A DNA stretch of 14,109 bases from Anaerolineales bacterium UBA6128 (GCA_002423325.1 DIVQ01000112.1:1-14109); one strand, 5' to 3'; shown: positions 6,459 to 14,080, counted from the stretch's first letter. The notes: generated from the sequence alone by a model not told the origin. A program made the numbers and translations.

Positions 6459-8567
6459 ATGCACGCATACGACCCCCAAGACTTGACCGAACCTCTGAAT
6501 CGACCGCTTTGTGCCGGACGTCGGGTGACCTGGGAGACTGTGCTCCTTGTGTTGCTCGTCATCTTGGTAGTGGGCACGCGCTTGTGGGACCTGGGCTCGC
6601 GCGGGTATGAGCACGACGAGTCAATCCATGCCTGGGAGTCCTGGAAGCTGGCCACCGGCCAGGGATATGTGCACGATCCCCCTTACCACGGACCTTTTCT
6701 CTACCACCTGACCGCCTTTGTCTACCTGTTGTTCGGCGACAGTGACGCGACGGCGCGCCTGGGGCCGGCGCTGTTCGGCATTGCGCTGGCGCTGTTGCCC
6801 TGGAGCCTGCGCAAGTGGCTGGGGCGCAAGGGCGCACTGGCCAGTATGGCACTGATGGCCATCTCTCCCGTGGTGATGTGTCGTTCGCGCTTTGTGTGGC
6901 ACGACGTCCCCGGATCGGTCGTCAACCTGCTGTTGCTGCTGGTGGTGTTGCGCTACCTGGAGGGGCGTCGTAACCGCGACCTGTATGCAGCCGCCGGGCT
7001 GATCGCGCTGGGCGTGTGCATCAAGGCGACGGCCAACATCACCTATGCTATCTTTGGCACGTTCCTACTGTCCTTGTTCCTGTGGCAGTGGCTGCGCGAC
7101 CGCTCGCAGCCCTGGCGCGCGTTCCCCGCCTTTGACCTGTGCATGCTGCTCGGCACGCTCATTCTGCCGACAGCGGCGGCGTTCCCCATCAAGCTGCTGG
7201 GCCACAACCCAATCGCCTACGACAGCAGCGCGCTGTTGTTCTCGGGCGGCGTGTTCCTGGTGATGCTGGGCGCTGCTATAGCCATCGGGCTGTGGTGGGA
7301 CCGGCAACGCTTTCCCATCTGCGCAGCCCTGTTCTGGGGCATCTACATCCCGCTGTATACGACCTTTTTCACCAACCTTCAGGGCTTTGGCACGGGGGTC
7401 GTAGGGATGCTGGGCTATTGGCTGGTCCAGCAGGGCGTGAGGCGCGGCAATCAGCCCTGGTTCTACTATTTCATGCTGTTGGGGCTGTACGAATTTCTGC
7501 CGGTGGTGCTTGCGGTCGGGTCTGCGCTGTTGTACGCGCTGCGGGGCGACCCACGCGCACGGGCGGAGCGGGCGGCGACGGGCCGCGTGCGCGCGCCGAT
7601 CGTGCCGCTGCTGATCTACTGGTGCGTGGGCGTGCTGGTGATCTACACCTGGGCGGGCGAAAAGATGCCCTGGCTGACGCTGCACCTCGTTCTGCCCATG
7701 CACCTGCTGGCGGGCTGGGGCCTGGGGCGCCTGTTGGAGACTGACTGGGTGCGGTTGCGCGCGCTGCGCGGGCAGTGGCTCGTGCCCGCAGCCCCAGCGC
7801 TGGCCTACGTGTTTGCGCGCGCGGTGCTCGACCGTCCTGCTGTGGGTGTGCCGCTCGACGCGGTTCGCATGCTCGGCTGGGTGGCGACACTGGTCGTGCT
7901 GGGTGGCTTGGTGGCGCTGGCGACGCTGCTGTGGCGGCGAGTGGGCGTTCGAGAGGGCTGGCGGCTGGTGTGCCTGTCGTGCGTGGCGGTATTGGCGGCG
8001 TTGACGGTGCGTTTTGCGTGGATGGCCACGTTCGTTAATGCCGACTATGCCACCGAGTTCCTGGTCTACGCCGCGGGCACGCCCGACACGGCGCTGGTCA
8101 CGCGCGAGTTGGAGACGCTGTCACATCGGCTGCACGGCGACCTGTCGTTGAAGCTGGCCTTTGACAACGAGTCGTGGTGGCCCTTCAGTTGGTATCTGCG
8201 CGACTTTACCAACACCTATACCTACAGTGGAACGCCGGACGCGCCTTTGGATGCCGACGTGCTGATCATCAACGTGAAGAGCGAAGAAGCCGCCAAGCCC
8301 TACGTTGGCATTGGCTACGATCGGCGCCAGTATCGGATGCTCTGGTGGCCGAACGAAGACTGGTACCGCCCGATGACGCTCAAGTCGTTGTGGGCCGACC
8401 TGCGCGACCCGGTGGCGCGGCGCGCCCTGTGGGATGTGGTCTACTATCGCAAACACGGCCAGCCCACCACCGAGTGGTACAACGGCAACAGCATCGCGCT
8501 GTATCTGCGCAAGGATCTGGGCCAGAGGCTGTGGGGGATGGAGGATGCGCCGGGGGTTCAGCCGTGA
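6459..8567 (+). CDS. Agl23-like (TIGR03663) polytopic membrane protein, GT-C/PMT-like
   Basis: A 702-residue multispanning membrane protein. TM1 is at about 27-41, followed by the loop motif YEHDESIHAWE (D53, E54), which matches the acidic first-loop signature of GT-C dolichyl/undecaprenyl-phosphate sugar transferases. DPPYHGPFLYH (73-83) and LFGDSDATARLGPALFG (91-107) are typical of TIGR03663, named 'flippase activity-associated Agl23' from archaeal N-glycosylation. Many hydrophobic helices follow to about residue 530, then a soluble C-terminal region with DNESWWPFSWYLRDF. It likely handles lipid-linked sugars at the membrane, but neither donor nor acceptor is known. The first ATG after the zinc-ribbon gene is used; only GGAG at 6441-6444 (14 bases away) serves as a weak SD. 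The GT4 gene at 11927 could belong to the same process, without operon support. Confidence 0.85.
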   Translation: MHAYDPQDLTEPLNRPLCAGRRVTWETVLLVLLVILVVGTRLWDLGSRGYEHDESIHAWESWKLATGQGYVHDPPYHGPFLYHLTAFVYLLFGDSDATARLGPALFGIALALLPWSLRKWLGRKGALASMALMAISPVVMCRSRFVWHDVPGSVVNLLLLLVVLRYLEGRRNRDLYAAAGLIALGVCIKATANITYAIFGTFLLSLFLWQWLRDRSQPWRAFPAFDLCMLLGTLILPTAAAFPIKLLGHNPIAYDSSALLFSGGVFLVMLGAAIAIGLWWDRQRFPICAALFWGIYIPLYTTFFTNLQGFGTGVVGMLGYWLVQQGVRRGNQPWFYYFMLLGLYEFLPVVLAVGSALLYALRGDPRARAERAATGRVRAPIVPLLIYWCVGVLVIYTWAGEKMPWLTLHLVLPMHLLAGWGLGRLLETDWVRLRALRGQWLVPAAPALAYVFARAVLDRPAVGVPLDAVRMLGWVATLVVLGGLVALATLLWRRVGVREGWRLVCLSCVAVLAALTVRFAWMATFVNADYATEFLVYAAGTPDTALVTRELETLSHRLHGDLSLKLAFDNESWWPFSWYLRDFTNTYTYSGTPDAPLDADVLIINVKSEEAAKPYVGIGYDRRQYRMLWWPNEDWYRPMTLKSLWADLRDPVARRALWDVVYYRKHGQPTTEWYNGNSIALYLRKDLGQRLWGMEDAPGVQP

Positions 8568-8620
8568 TGAATGGGTTGGCGCCGAAGACAAAACGGCAGG
8601 GAAAGGAAGCTGGAGCGTGA
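8567..8620 (+). CDS. Possible 17-residue linking ORF
   Basis: ATG 8567 overlaps the TGA of the Agl23-like gene (ATGA), and the ORF ends in a TGA (8618-8620) that overlaps the GTG start of the DUF4282 gene (GTGA). The product, MNGLAPKTKRQGKEAGA, is basic and has no recognisable domain. GGGGG at 8552-8556, 10 bases upstream, could bind the ribosome. It may only serve to couple translation of its neighbours, or be chance. Confidence 0.3.
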   Translation: MNGLAPKTKRQGKEAGA

Positions 8621-8916
8621 AGCACAAGGGATTTCTGGCAGCGCTGTTCGACCTGAGCTTTTCAGAGTTTATCACCACCAAGCTCATCAGGCTGATCTAT
8701 GCTGTCAGCCTGGTCATCTCGGGGCTGGTCATTCTGGCGGGCGTCGTGCTGGTGTTCTCGCGCTCGATCGTGGGCGGCATCATCGCGCTTTTGTTGGCGC
8801 CCATCGCCTTTATGCTGTCAGCGCTGGGCGCGCGCGTCTGGACCGAACTGCTGATCGTCATTTTCCGCATCGCGGAGAACACCGGCGAGATCGCCAGGGC
8901 TACGCGGGCCGAATAG
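8617..8916 (+). CDS. DUF4282 small membrane protein
   Basis: A 99-residue protein with FLAALFDLSFSEFITTKLIR at 6-25, the characteristic N-terminus of DUF4282 (PF14110), then two transmembrane helices at about 25-47 and 51-70, and a closing amphipathic segment (WTELLIVIFRIAENTGEI). The open frame extends upstream to 8434 inside the Agl23-like gene, but that part is an out-of-frame shadow. GTG 8617 is chosen because the family homology begins there and AAGGAAG (8602-8608) lies 8 bases upstream. No function is established for the family. It ends the plus-strand unit, 41 bases before the convergent yhaM gene. Confidence 0.87.
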   Translation: MKHKGFLAALFDLSFSEFITTKLIRLIYAVSLVISGLVILAGVVLVFSRSIVGGIIALLLAPIAFMLSALGARVWTELLIVIFRIAENTGEIARATRAE

Positions 8917-8957
8917 CGCGACCGGCGCGACGGAGCGACCACAGGGCGTCCGGCGGC

Positions 8958-9905
8958 TCACTTTCTGGGGCCGGCATACAGGCGCGTCTCGTGCATCGCG
9001 CTGTAGTCGGTAAAGCCGGCCTCGTCTACCTCGTGCCCCTCGATAAAGTCGGTGACACCCTGGGCGGCGGCGTCGAGATTGTCGGCATGGCTCACGACGA
9101 CGGCCTCGAGCGTGGCGGGCACCACCGGCGAGCCGTTCTCGCGTTTGCCGTGGTGGGCCAGCAGCGCGTGCACCAACCTCAAGCGCAGGTCGGCGTCAAA
9201 GCCGGGCAGGGCATCGATCGCCTTTTCCACTTGCGCGGTGCCGATGTAGAGGTGCGTCCAGAGCGTCCCCTGAGTGGTTGACTCAAAGCTGGTGGCGTCG
9301 TAGGCGCGGATCTTGCCCAGATCGTGCAGTAGGGCCAGTGTGATGACCAGGTCGCGATCCAGAGCAGGGTAGAGCGTGCAGGCGGTCTGCGCGAGACGCG
9401 CCACGGCCAGCGAGTGCTCCAACAGCCCCCCCACGCAGGCATGGTGGAAAGCTTTGGCCGCCGGGGCCACCGTGAAGGCGCGAAAGGTCTCCGTATTACC
9501 CAGGATGGCGTCCAGCAGACGCGCGAGGTCGGGCTGCTTGACGCTGGCCAGCAGGTCGTCAAGCTCGGAGATCATGTCTGCCATCGGTCGGCTGGCGGTA
9601 GGCAGGAAATCCTCAATCCGGGTGAGCGCGGCCGGCACGATGCGTTCCAGCGTCACCTGCAGTTGATCTTTGTAGGAGGTGACGCGGCCAGCGACTTCGA
9701 CGCCTTTGCCCACTACCAGCGCGTCGGCCAGGTGGCCGGGGGGATCGAACTGCACTCCCTGGATGGCGCCGGTCTTGTCAGCCAGGGTGACGCGCAGCAG
9801 CATGCCGCCATTGCGCATGGTGGTGAGGCTTTTGGTGCGCAAGAGGTATACCTCTTTGCGCAGTGACATGTCGGTCTGTAGTTCAGAGACGGGCACCCGA
9901 GCCAT
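8958..9905 (-). CDS. yhaM: YhaM-type 3'-5' exoribonuclease (OB-fold plus HD domain)
   Basis: A 315-residue cytoplasmic nuclease. The N-terminal OB-fold (residues 15-90, with GMLLRVTLADKTGAIQGVQF) binds nucleic acid. The HD domain holds HHACVGGLLEHSLAVA (H164), HDLGKI (H194-D195), HHGKRENGSPVVPATLEA (H251-H252) and SHADNLDA (H273, D275), giving a complete metal-binding set. Length matches Bacillus YhaM (about 314), which degrades RNA and some ssDNA from 3' ends in a Mn-dependent way. ATG 9905 has AAAGGA (minus strand of 9915-9920) 9 bases upstream, and a TATAAT box is about 40 bases upstream. It is a single-gene unit between two convergent/divergent neighbours. The family call is strong; substrate preference is by analogy. 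Confidence 0.9.
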   Translation of the reverse strand: MARVPVSELQTDMSLRKEVYLLRTKSLTTMRNGGMLLRVTLADKTGAIQGVQFDPPGHLADALVVGKGVEVAGRVTSYKDQLQVTLERIVPAALTRIEDFLPTASRPMADMISELDDLLASVKQPDLARLLDAILGNTETFRAFTVAPAAKAFHHACVGGLLEHSLAVARLAQTACTLYPALDRDLVITLALLHDLGKIRAYDATSFESTTQGTLWTHLYIGTAQVEKAIDALPGFDADLRLRLVHALLAHHGKRENGSPVVPATLEAVVVSHADNLDAAAQGVTDFIEGHEVDEAGFTDYSAMHETRLYAGPRK

Positions 9906-9946
9906 AGCGCTCTGTCCTTTCTGAGGCGTGCGGATACGATAGCTTC

Positions 9947-9952
9947 ATTATA
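9947..9952 (-). promoter_or_regulatory. -10 box of probable yhaM promoter
   Basis: A perfect TATAAT on the minus strand, 41 bases upstream of the yhaM ATG. The best -35 candidate (TTCGGC at 9970-9975, 17-base spacer) is weak. It is divergent from the promoter at 10014-10042. Confidence 0.5.
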
Positions 9953-10013
9953 CTGAAAGCGCGTCGGGGGCCGAAAACCGCCTGTGAAGCTGGCGGAGAG
10001 CGCCTCACGCGGA

Positions 10014-10042
10014 TTGACCTGTGCGACCGGGCGCACTAGAAT
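10014..10042 (+). promoter_or_regulatory. Sigma70-type promoter for the hydrolase/nucleoside phosphorylase unit
   Basis: TTGACC (10014-10019) and TAGAAT (10037-10042), five of six matches each, are separated by the optimal 17 bases. The predicted start near 10049 gives a leader of about 30 bases that contains the strong SD AAGGGGAGG (10062-10070). Confidence 0.7.
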
Positions 10043-10077
10043 GCAGGTCGTGGGCCAGCGCAAGGGGAGGCGCGAGG

Positions 10078-10587
10078 ATGATCCTGCCGGGGCACGTGGC
10101 TGCGGCGTATCTGGCGACCCGATTGCTACATACGGATCGCCTGGGCACTTTCGCGGCGTGCATGTTTCCCGACCTGGTCGACAAGCCTGTGCGTTGGCTG
10201 CTGAGGCGCACGCCGAACGATCGCATTCCTGCGCACACGGCGCTGGCGTGGGCGCTCACGACGGCGGCAGTTTGGAGGTGGCGAGGGACGGATTGTGCGC
10301 GTGGCTGGCTGGCGGGCTATGGCGTGCACCTGGCCTGCGACGAGGTCAACGCGCACCGGAACCCCGGCCGCCTGTATCTATGGTGGCCGCTGAAGCGGTA
10401 CGAGATGCACGTGGGTCCCACCGGTTTGCAGAGCAGCCTGGCCGATTTCAGGCCGGCATCGCTGGCGGTCGAGGGCGCGCTGACCCTGCTGGCCGCCGCC
10501 ATATGGCTGGCCTCCGACGATGACGCAGCGACAATCCGGACGCGCGCGTCGTCAGACATGAGAGGTGCGCGACATGCGAGCAGTTGA
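10078..10587 (+). CDS. PF04307-type metal-dependent hydrolase-like membrane protein
   Basis: A 169-residue protein with the pattern of the YdjM/LexA-binding inner-membrane hydrolase family: PGH (H6), FPDLVDKP (D32, D35), an internal H53-T, and GVHLACDEVNAH (H84, D88). These His/Asp residues are the expected metal ligands. Hydrophobic stretches at about 54-68 and 128-145 suggest membrane association. ATG 10078 lies 7 bases after an excellent SD (AAGGGGAGG), and the open frame upstream of it crosses the promoter, so longer starts are discarded. The last 14 bases overlap the nucleoside phosphorylase gene. The reaction catalysed by this family is not settled. The C-terminal 25 residues are charged and probably unconserved. 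Confidence 0.8.
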   Translation: MILPGHVAAAYLATRLLHTDRLGTFAACMFPDLVDKPVRWLLRRTPNDRIPAHTALAWALTTAAVWRWRGTDCARGWLAGYGVHLACDEVNAHRNPGRLYLWWPLKRYEMHVGPTGLQSSLADFRPASLAVEGALTLLAAAIWLASDDDAATIRTRASSDMRGARHASS

Positions 10588-11911
10588 TATCATTGCGGCC
10601 AAGCGCGATGGCCTGGAACTGAGCGCTGAAGAGATCGGTTACTTTATTGAGGGCCTGACCTCCGGCGAGATCCCCGACTATCAGGTAGCGGCGTGGGCGA
10701 TGGCGGTGCTGCTGCAGGGGATGACGCCGCGCGAGACGACCGATCTTACCATGGCAATGGTACGGTCGGGGGAGACGCTGGACCTGACGGCTGTAGCGCC
10801 CTGGGTGGTGGACAAACACTCGACGGGTGGCGTGGGCGACAAGACTTCGCTGGTCGTGGCGCCCGTCATTGCCGCGTTGGGGCTGCCTGTCGGCAAGATG
10901 TCGGGGCGCGGGCTCGGCTACTCGGGTGGCACGCTGGACAAGCTCGAAGCCATCCCTGGTTTTCAGGTGGCGCTCAGCATGGAGCGCTTTCTGGGCAACC
11001 TGCGCGACTATGGCATCGTCCTGGCCGGGCAGACCGCCGACCTGGCGCCTGCCGATGGCAAGCTGTACGCCTTGCGGGACGTGACCGCTACGGTGCCCAG
11101 TTTGCCGCTCATCGCGAGCTCGATCATGAGCAAAAAGATCGCGGCGGGAGCGCAGGCCATCGTGCTGGACGTCAAGGTGGGGCGCGGCGCCTTTATGGAG
11201 ACGCTGGACGAGGCACGCGCATTGGCGGAGATGATGGTGTCCATCGGCAACGGCGCCGGGCGACAGGTGACGGCGTTGCTTTCGGACATGAGCCAGCCGC
11301 TCGGGTGCGCCGTGGGCAATGCGCTGGAGGTAGTGGAGGCGGTCGAGACGTTGCGCGGCGGCGGGCCGTCTGATTTCGTGGAGCACTGCGTGGTGCTCTC
11401 GGCCGAGATGCTGACGCTGGGCAAACGTGCGGCCTCGCCGCAGGAGGGGCGCGCCCTGGCCGAACGCAGTTTGCGTAACGGCAGTGCGCTAGAGACCTTC
11501 CGCAAGTGGGTACGGGCGCAGGATGGCGATGTGCGCGCAGTCGACGACCTGAGTCTGTTGCCGCAGGCGGCGCAGATTGTCACGGTGGTTGCGCCGCGGG
11601 ACGGCTACATTGCCGGTATTGACGCGCGTGAGGTTGGGCTGACCAGTGTAGCCCTGGGCGCCGGGCGCGCGCGTAAGGGCGACCCGGTGGACCACGCGGT
11701 GGGCGTGGTGCTGGGACCCAAGGTCGGGCAACCCGTGCACGCGGGGGATTTGCTGTTCAGCGTACACGCCCGCGACGAGGCCAACGCGACGTCTGCGTGC
11801 AAGAGGTTGCTGGCCGCTTACTCATGGTCAGAGAAGCCGGTGGCGGCGCCGCCGCTGATCTATGAGATCATGCGCGGCCATGACGCCGACCAGCGCGCCG
11901 CGATGGGCTGA
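10574..11911 (+). CDS. pdp: Pyrimidine-nucleoside phosphorylase / thymidine phosphorylase
   Basis: A 445-residue enzyme of nucleoside salvage that splits thymidine, uridine or deoxyuridine with phosphate into base and (deoxy)ribose 1-phosphate. It starts MRAVDIIAAKRDG, like Pdp/DeoA. The phosphate site is KHSTGGVGDK at 81-90, and the family signature KMSGRGLGYSGGTLDKLE is at 108-125. Catalytic equivalents of E. coli DeoA H85, R171, S186 and K190 are H82, R168, S183 and K187. The C-terminal alpha/beta domain (from about 345) is complete. ATG 10574 is preferred over GTG 10565, as GAGAGG (10560-10565) is 8 bases upstream and homology begins there. It overlaps the hydrolase gene by 14 bases, so the two are coupled. 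Choosing between deoA and pdp is not possible by eye; the symbol is the broader-specificity guess. Confidence 0.93.
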   Translation: MRAVDIIAAKRDGLELSAEEIGYFIEGLTSGEIPDYQVAAWAMAVLLQGMTPRETTDLTMAMVRSGETLDLTAVAPWVVDKHSTGGVGDKTSLVVAPVIAALGLPVGKMSGRGLGYSGGTLDKLEAIPGFQVALSMERFLGNLRDYGIVLAGQTADLAPADGKLYALRDVTATVPSLPLIASSIMSKKIAAGAQAIVLDVKVGRGAFMETLDEARALAEMMVSIGNGAGRQVTALLSDMSQPLGCAVGNALEVVEAVETLRGGGPSDFVEHCVVLSAEMLTLGKRAASPQEGRALAERSLRNGSALETFRKWVRAQDGDVRAVDDLSLLPQAAQIVTVVAPRDGYIAGIDAREVGLTSVALGAGRARKGDPVDHAVGVVLGPKVGQPVHAGDLLFSVHARDEANATSACKRLLAAYSWSEKPVAAPPLIYEIMRGHDADQRAAMG

Positions 11912-11926
11912 CGCACGCCGGCGCCG

Positions 11927-13141
11927 CTACCAGAGCGTCGCGGTGCGTTCGTGCACCACGCGCTGGTAGACGCGTGCGGTCTGCGCTGCGATCGTGTCCC
12001 AACTGAAAATGGTGAGCACGTCGCGGAAGGCGTTGTCGGCGCGCTGGCGCGCCCAGTCCGGATGTTCCAGCGTGTGGCGGATTCCCCAGGCGCACGAATC
12101 GACGTTGCCGGGGTAGATGGTGATGCCGGTCTCGGCGTGGCGCACTACCTCGCGCAGCCCGCCGACCTCCGAAACCACCACAGGGCAATGCGCCGCCATT
12201 GCTTCCAGCGCGACGATGCCAAAGGGCTCATAAAGGCTCGGAAAGACCGCACAATCAGCCAAGCGCAAAAGACGGTTGCGATCTTCGTCGCTGACGAAAC
12301 CGGCCAACTGGACGCGGTCACCGAGACCGAGTTCGTGCACGAGGCCTTGCAGATAGGGCATCTCGGGGCCGCGGCCGGCGATGATGAAGCGCGCTTGTGG
12401 CACCCCGGCCAGCACGGCGGGGGCCGCGCGTACCAGCGTGTCGACTCCCTTTTCGTGTACGAGGCGCCCCACGAAAAAGACGATGCGATCGTCGGGGCGC
12501 GCATAGCGTGCGCGGAGCGCGCTCAGGTCCTGACCTTCGAGCGCGAGGAAGGGCGTCGGGTCGACGCCGTTGGGGATCACGTCGACCTTGTCCAGCGGCG
12601 TGCCGAAATAGTCATGCACCTCGCCGGCCATATAGTTGGCGCAGCAGATCACGCGCCACGATTCATAGTTCAGGCGCCACTCGATGGCGTCGATGCGGTG
12701 TGATTGCTCGTCATAAAGATGGCCGCGGCCACGGCCGCGCTCGGTGGCGTGGATGGTGCCCACCAGGGGCAGCTTGAAGGCATGCTTGAGTTCCCAGGCG
12801 GCCGGTGCTGTCAGCCAATCGTGGTTGTGGATCAGGTCGAACGGTTCTTCCTGCGCGATGACAGATTCGGCGGCGTGGCAAAGGGTGGCGTTGGTGGCGT
12901 CGACGCGATCGAGGAAGGCGTCGGCGGCGTCGGTGTAGCTGGCGATGCGGTGGACGGTCACGTTGCCGTTGCGCTCGATGCCCGGGTCGCCATGTTCTGT
13001 CGGCGTGAGGAGGTGTACCACGATGCCGTCGTCGGCGGTCGCGGTGCAGCGGGCGAGCGCCGGAAGCAGGTCGGCGACGTGTTTCCCAAGGCCGCCCACG
13101 ATGTGAGGCGGGTACTCCCAACTGAGCATCAGCACGCGCAT
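11927..13141 (-). CDS. GT4 family glycosyltransferase (glycogen/starch-synthase-like)
   Basis: A 404-residue retaining GT-B transferase. The N-terminal domain begins MRVLMLSWEYPPHIVGGLGK, with the nucleotide-sugar loop GGLGKHV at 16-22, HNHDW at 105-109 and GTIHATERGRGRG at 128-140. The C-terminal domain has FVGRLVHEKG at 223-232 (R226, K231) and the EX7E motif EPFGIVALE at 305-313. It resembles the bacterial GT4 group annotated as glycogen synthase or alpha-maltose-1-phosphate synthase, but donor and acceptor cannot be assigned. Start ATG 13141 is chosen because GGAGG (13148-13152) is 6 bases upstream; ATG 13147 touches the SD. The much longer open frame upstream is antisense to other genes. 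It is convergent with the phosphorylase gene (15-base gap, no clear terminator). Confidence 0.9.
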   Translation of the reverse strand: MRVLMLSWEYPPHIVGGLGKHVADLLPALARCTATADDGIVVHLLTPTEHGDPGIERNGNVTVHRIASYTDAADAFLDRVDATNATLCHAAESVIAQEEPFDLIHNHDWLTAPAAWELKHAFKLPLVGTIHATERGRGRGHLYDEQSHRIDAIEWRLNYESWRVICCANYMAGEVHDYFGTPLDKVDVIPNGVDPTPFLALEGQDLSALRARYARPDDRIVFFVGRLVHEKGVDTLVRAAPAVLAGVPQARFIIAGRGPEMPYLQGLVHELGLGDRVQLAGFVSDEDRNRLLRLADCAVFPSLYEPFGIVALEAMAAHCPVVVSEVGGLREVVRHAETGITIYPGNVDSCAWGIRHTLEHPDWARQRADNAFRDVLTIFSWDTIAAQTARVYQRVVHERTATLW

Positions 13142-13147
13142 GATCAT

Positions 13148-13152
13148 CCTCC
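13148..13152 (-). promoter_or_regulatory. Shine-Dalgarno site deciding the GT4 start
   Basis: GGAGG on the minus strand runs straight into ATG 13147 and lies 6 bases before the in-frame ATG 13141. Normal spacing favours 13141. Confidence 0.7.
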
Positions 13153-13207
13153 GAGACGGGGCTGTAGAACGGAGCGTCGCATGGTTATGGCGCGACAGCC
13201 TGAGGGC

Positions 13208-13235
13208 ATTATACTGACGGCGAGCCGTGGCACAA
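13208..13235 (-). promoter_or_regulatory. Probable promoter of the GT4 gene
   Basis: On the minus strand, a perfect TATAAT (13208-13213) follows a partial -35, TTGTGC (13230-13235), with a 16-base spacer. The leader to ATG 13141 would be about 60 bases. CAGTATAATG here repeats the same 10 bases seen at the yhaM -10. Confidence 0.55.
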
Positions 13236-13279
13236 GTGGTTCGCTTCGCGAGAACGATGATAGGAGCAAGGAGACAGAG

Positions 13280-13675
13280 ATGAGTGAAAAGATCCTGGAT
13301 GCGGCGATGAGCAAGGCGACCGACGGAGAACTGGGTTGCGCAGACGCTCACGCGCTGGCGGCAGAGTTGGGCGTGTCGCCGCTGGAGTTCGGGCGCGTGA
13401 TCAACAAAGCCAAGAACCTGCGCTTTGACCGATGTCAACTGGGGCTGTTCGGCTATGGCAGCAAGCCCGCCGGCGAGCACAAGATTGTGCTCAAGGCCGC
13501 GCGTGTGCCGCCAGAGATCGGCGCAGCTCTGGAAGAGCGCGCGCTGGATGGACGTCTGTCCTGCGCTGCGATCTGGGAGGTCGCGGATCTCTATCGCTAT
13601 CCACGGCTGGGCATGGCCAACATCGTAGAGGCCATGGGATTCAAGGTGAAGCCTTGTCAGCTGGGCTGCTTTTAG
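13280..13675 (+). CDS. Unknown protein made of two tandem winged-helix-like CQLG repeats
   Basis: I do not recognise a named family. The 131-residue protein consists of two similar halves. Half 1 (about 12-57) runs DGELGC...RCQLGLF with C20 and C52; half 2 (about 87-131) runs DGRLSC...PCQLGCF with C95 and C126. Each half has an A-DG-L-C entry, a predicted helix-turn-helix-like stretch (AAELGVSPLEFGRVINKA; VADLYRYPRLGMANIVEAM), and ends in K/R-x-x-CQLG. A linker with GYGSKPAGEHKIV joins them. The paired Cys could bind metal, or the folds could be DNA-binding; both are inference. ATG 13280 has AAGGAG (13268-13273) 6 bases upstream. It is divergent from the GT4 gene; no convincing plus-strand promoter was found in the 138-base gap. 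No signal peptide or membrane segment. Confidence 0.8.
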   Translation: MSEKILDAAMSKATDGELGCADAHALAAELGVSPLEFGRVINKAKNLRFDRCQLGLFGYGSKPAGEHKIVLKAARVPPEIGAALEERALDGRLSCAAIWEVADLYRYPRLGMANIVEAMGFKVKPCQLGCF

Positions 13676-13723
13676 CGGGGGTGGCTGAAGAGCTGTGATT
13701 GCAGTCGAGCAGCGGTTGCTGAA

Positions 13724-13752
13724 TTGACACCTGTTCGGGCCGGTGTTAAGAT
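13724..13752 (+). promoter_or_regulatory. Near-consensus sigma70 promoter with extended -10
   Basis: TTGACA (13724-13729), a 17-base spacer and TAAGAT (13747-13752) preceded by TG-T (13744-13746). This is the best promoter in the window. Transcription should begin near 13759, about 22 bases before ATG 13781. Confidence 0.75.
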
Positions 13753-13780
13753 ACGCCCCACGTCCAGGTTGGGGGTTCGT

Positions 13781-14080
13781 ATGGCAAGGGCGGTGCCGGG
13801 CTTTCGGCATGGCTATGTGATGGGTCTGTTGACGGCTGATGTCGAGCGCATGTCGCCACAGTTGCTCAAGCGCGTGCTTGAGCGACGGCTGGAGGCGGTC
13901 GAGTCGCACATCCGCCTGTTGTCCGATCAGCTGGATGCGGCAGAACGACGGTCTGGCCCGATCAGCGACTGGAAGTGGTCCAAGGCGCCGGTCACGGAGC
14001 GGCGCTGGGATTTCCTGGCTGATCTCAGTTACCATATTGCCGCGCGTGATGCCCTGCAGGACGCCATCAGCACCCTGTAG
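13781..14080 (+). CDS. Hypothetical small helical protein
   Basis: Not recognised. A 99-residue, charge-rich protein predicted to be mostly helical: MSPQLLKRVLERRLEAVESH and the following IRLLSDQLDAAERR (residues 24-57) could form a coiled coil. A Trp-containing turn (SDWKWSKAP, 62-70) is followed by a second helix (WDFLADLSYHIAARDALQDA). No cysteines, signal peptide or membrane helix. ATG 13781 is chosen because the frame further upstream is the promoter itself; the SD is poor (GGTTGGGGG, 13767-13775). ATG 13823 or 13853 are possible later starts. It is probably its own transcription unit. That it is a real gene is supported by the promoter and the well-formed C-terminal half, not by homology. 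Confidence 0.6.
   Translation: MARAVPGFRHGYVMGLLTADVERMSPQLLKRVLERRLEAVESHIRLLSDQLDAAERRSGPISDWKWSKAPVTERRWDFLADLSYHIAARDALQDAISTL

Noticed and set aside
11906..11932. GC palindrome between the phosphorylase and GT4 genes as a terminator
   Set aside because: Only a GGCGCC-type core without a stable stem or T-run; too short to support a call.
13142..14035. Upstream extension of the GT4 frame, adding about 300 residues
   Set aside because: It crosses a TATAAT box and the SD of the GT4 gene and is antisense to two plus-strand genes; the GT4 fold begins exactly at MRVLMLSWEYPP.
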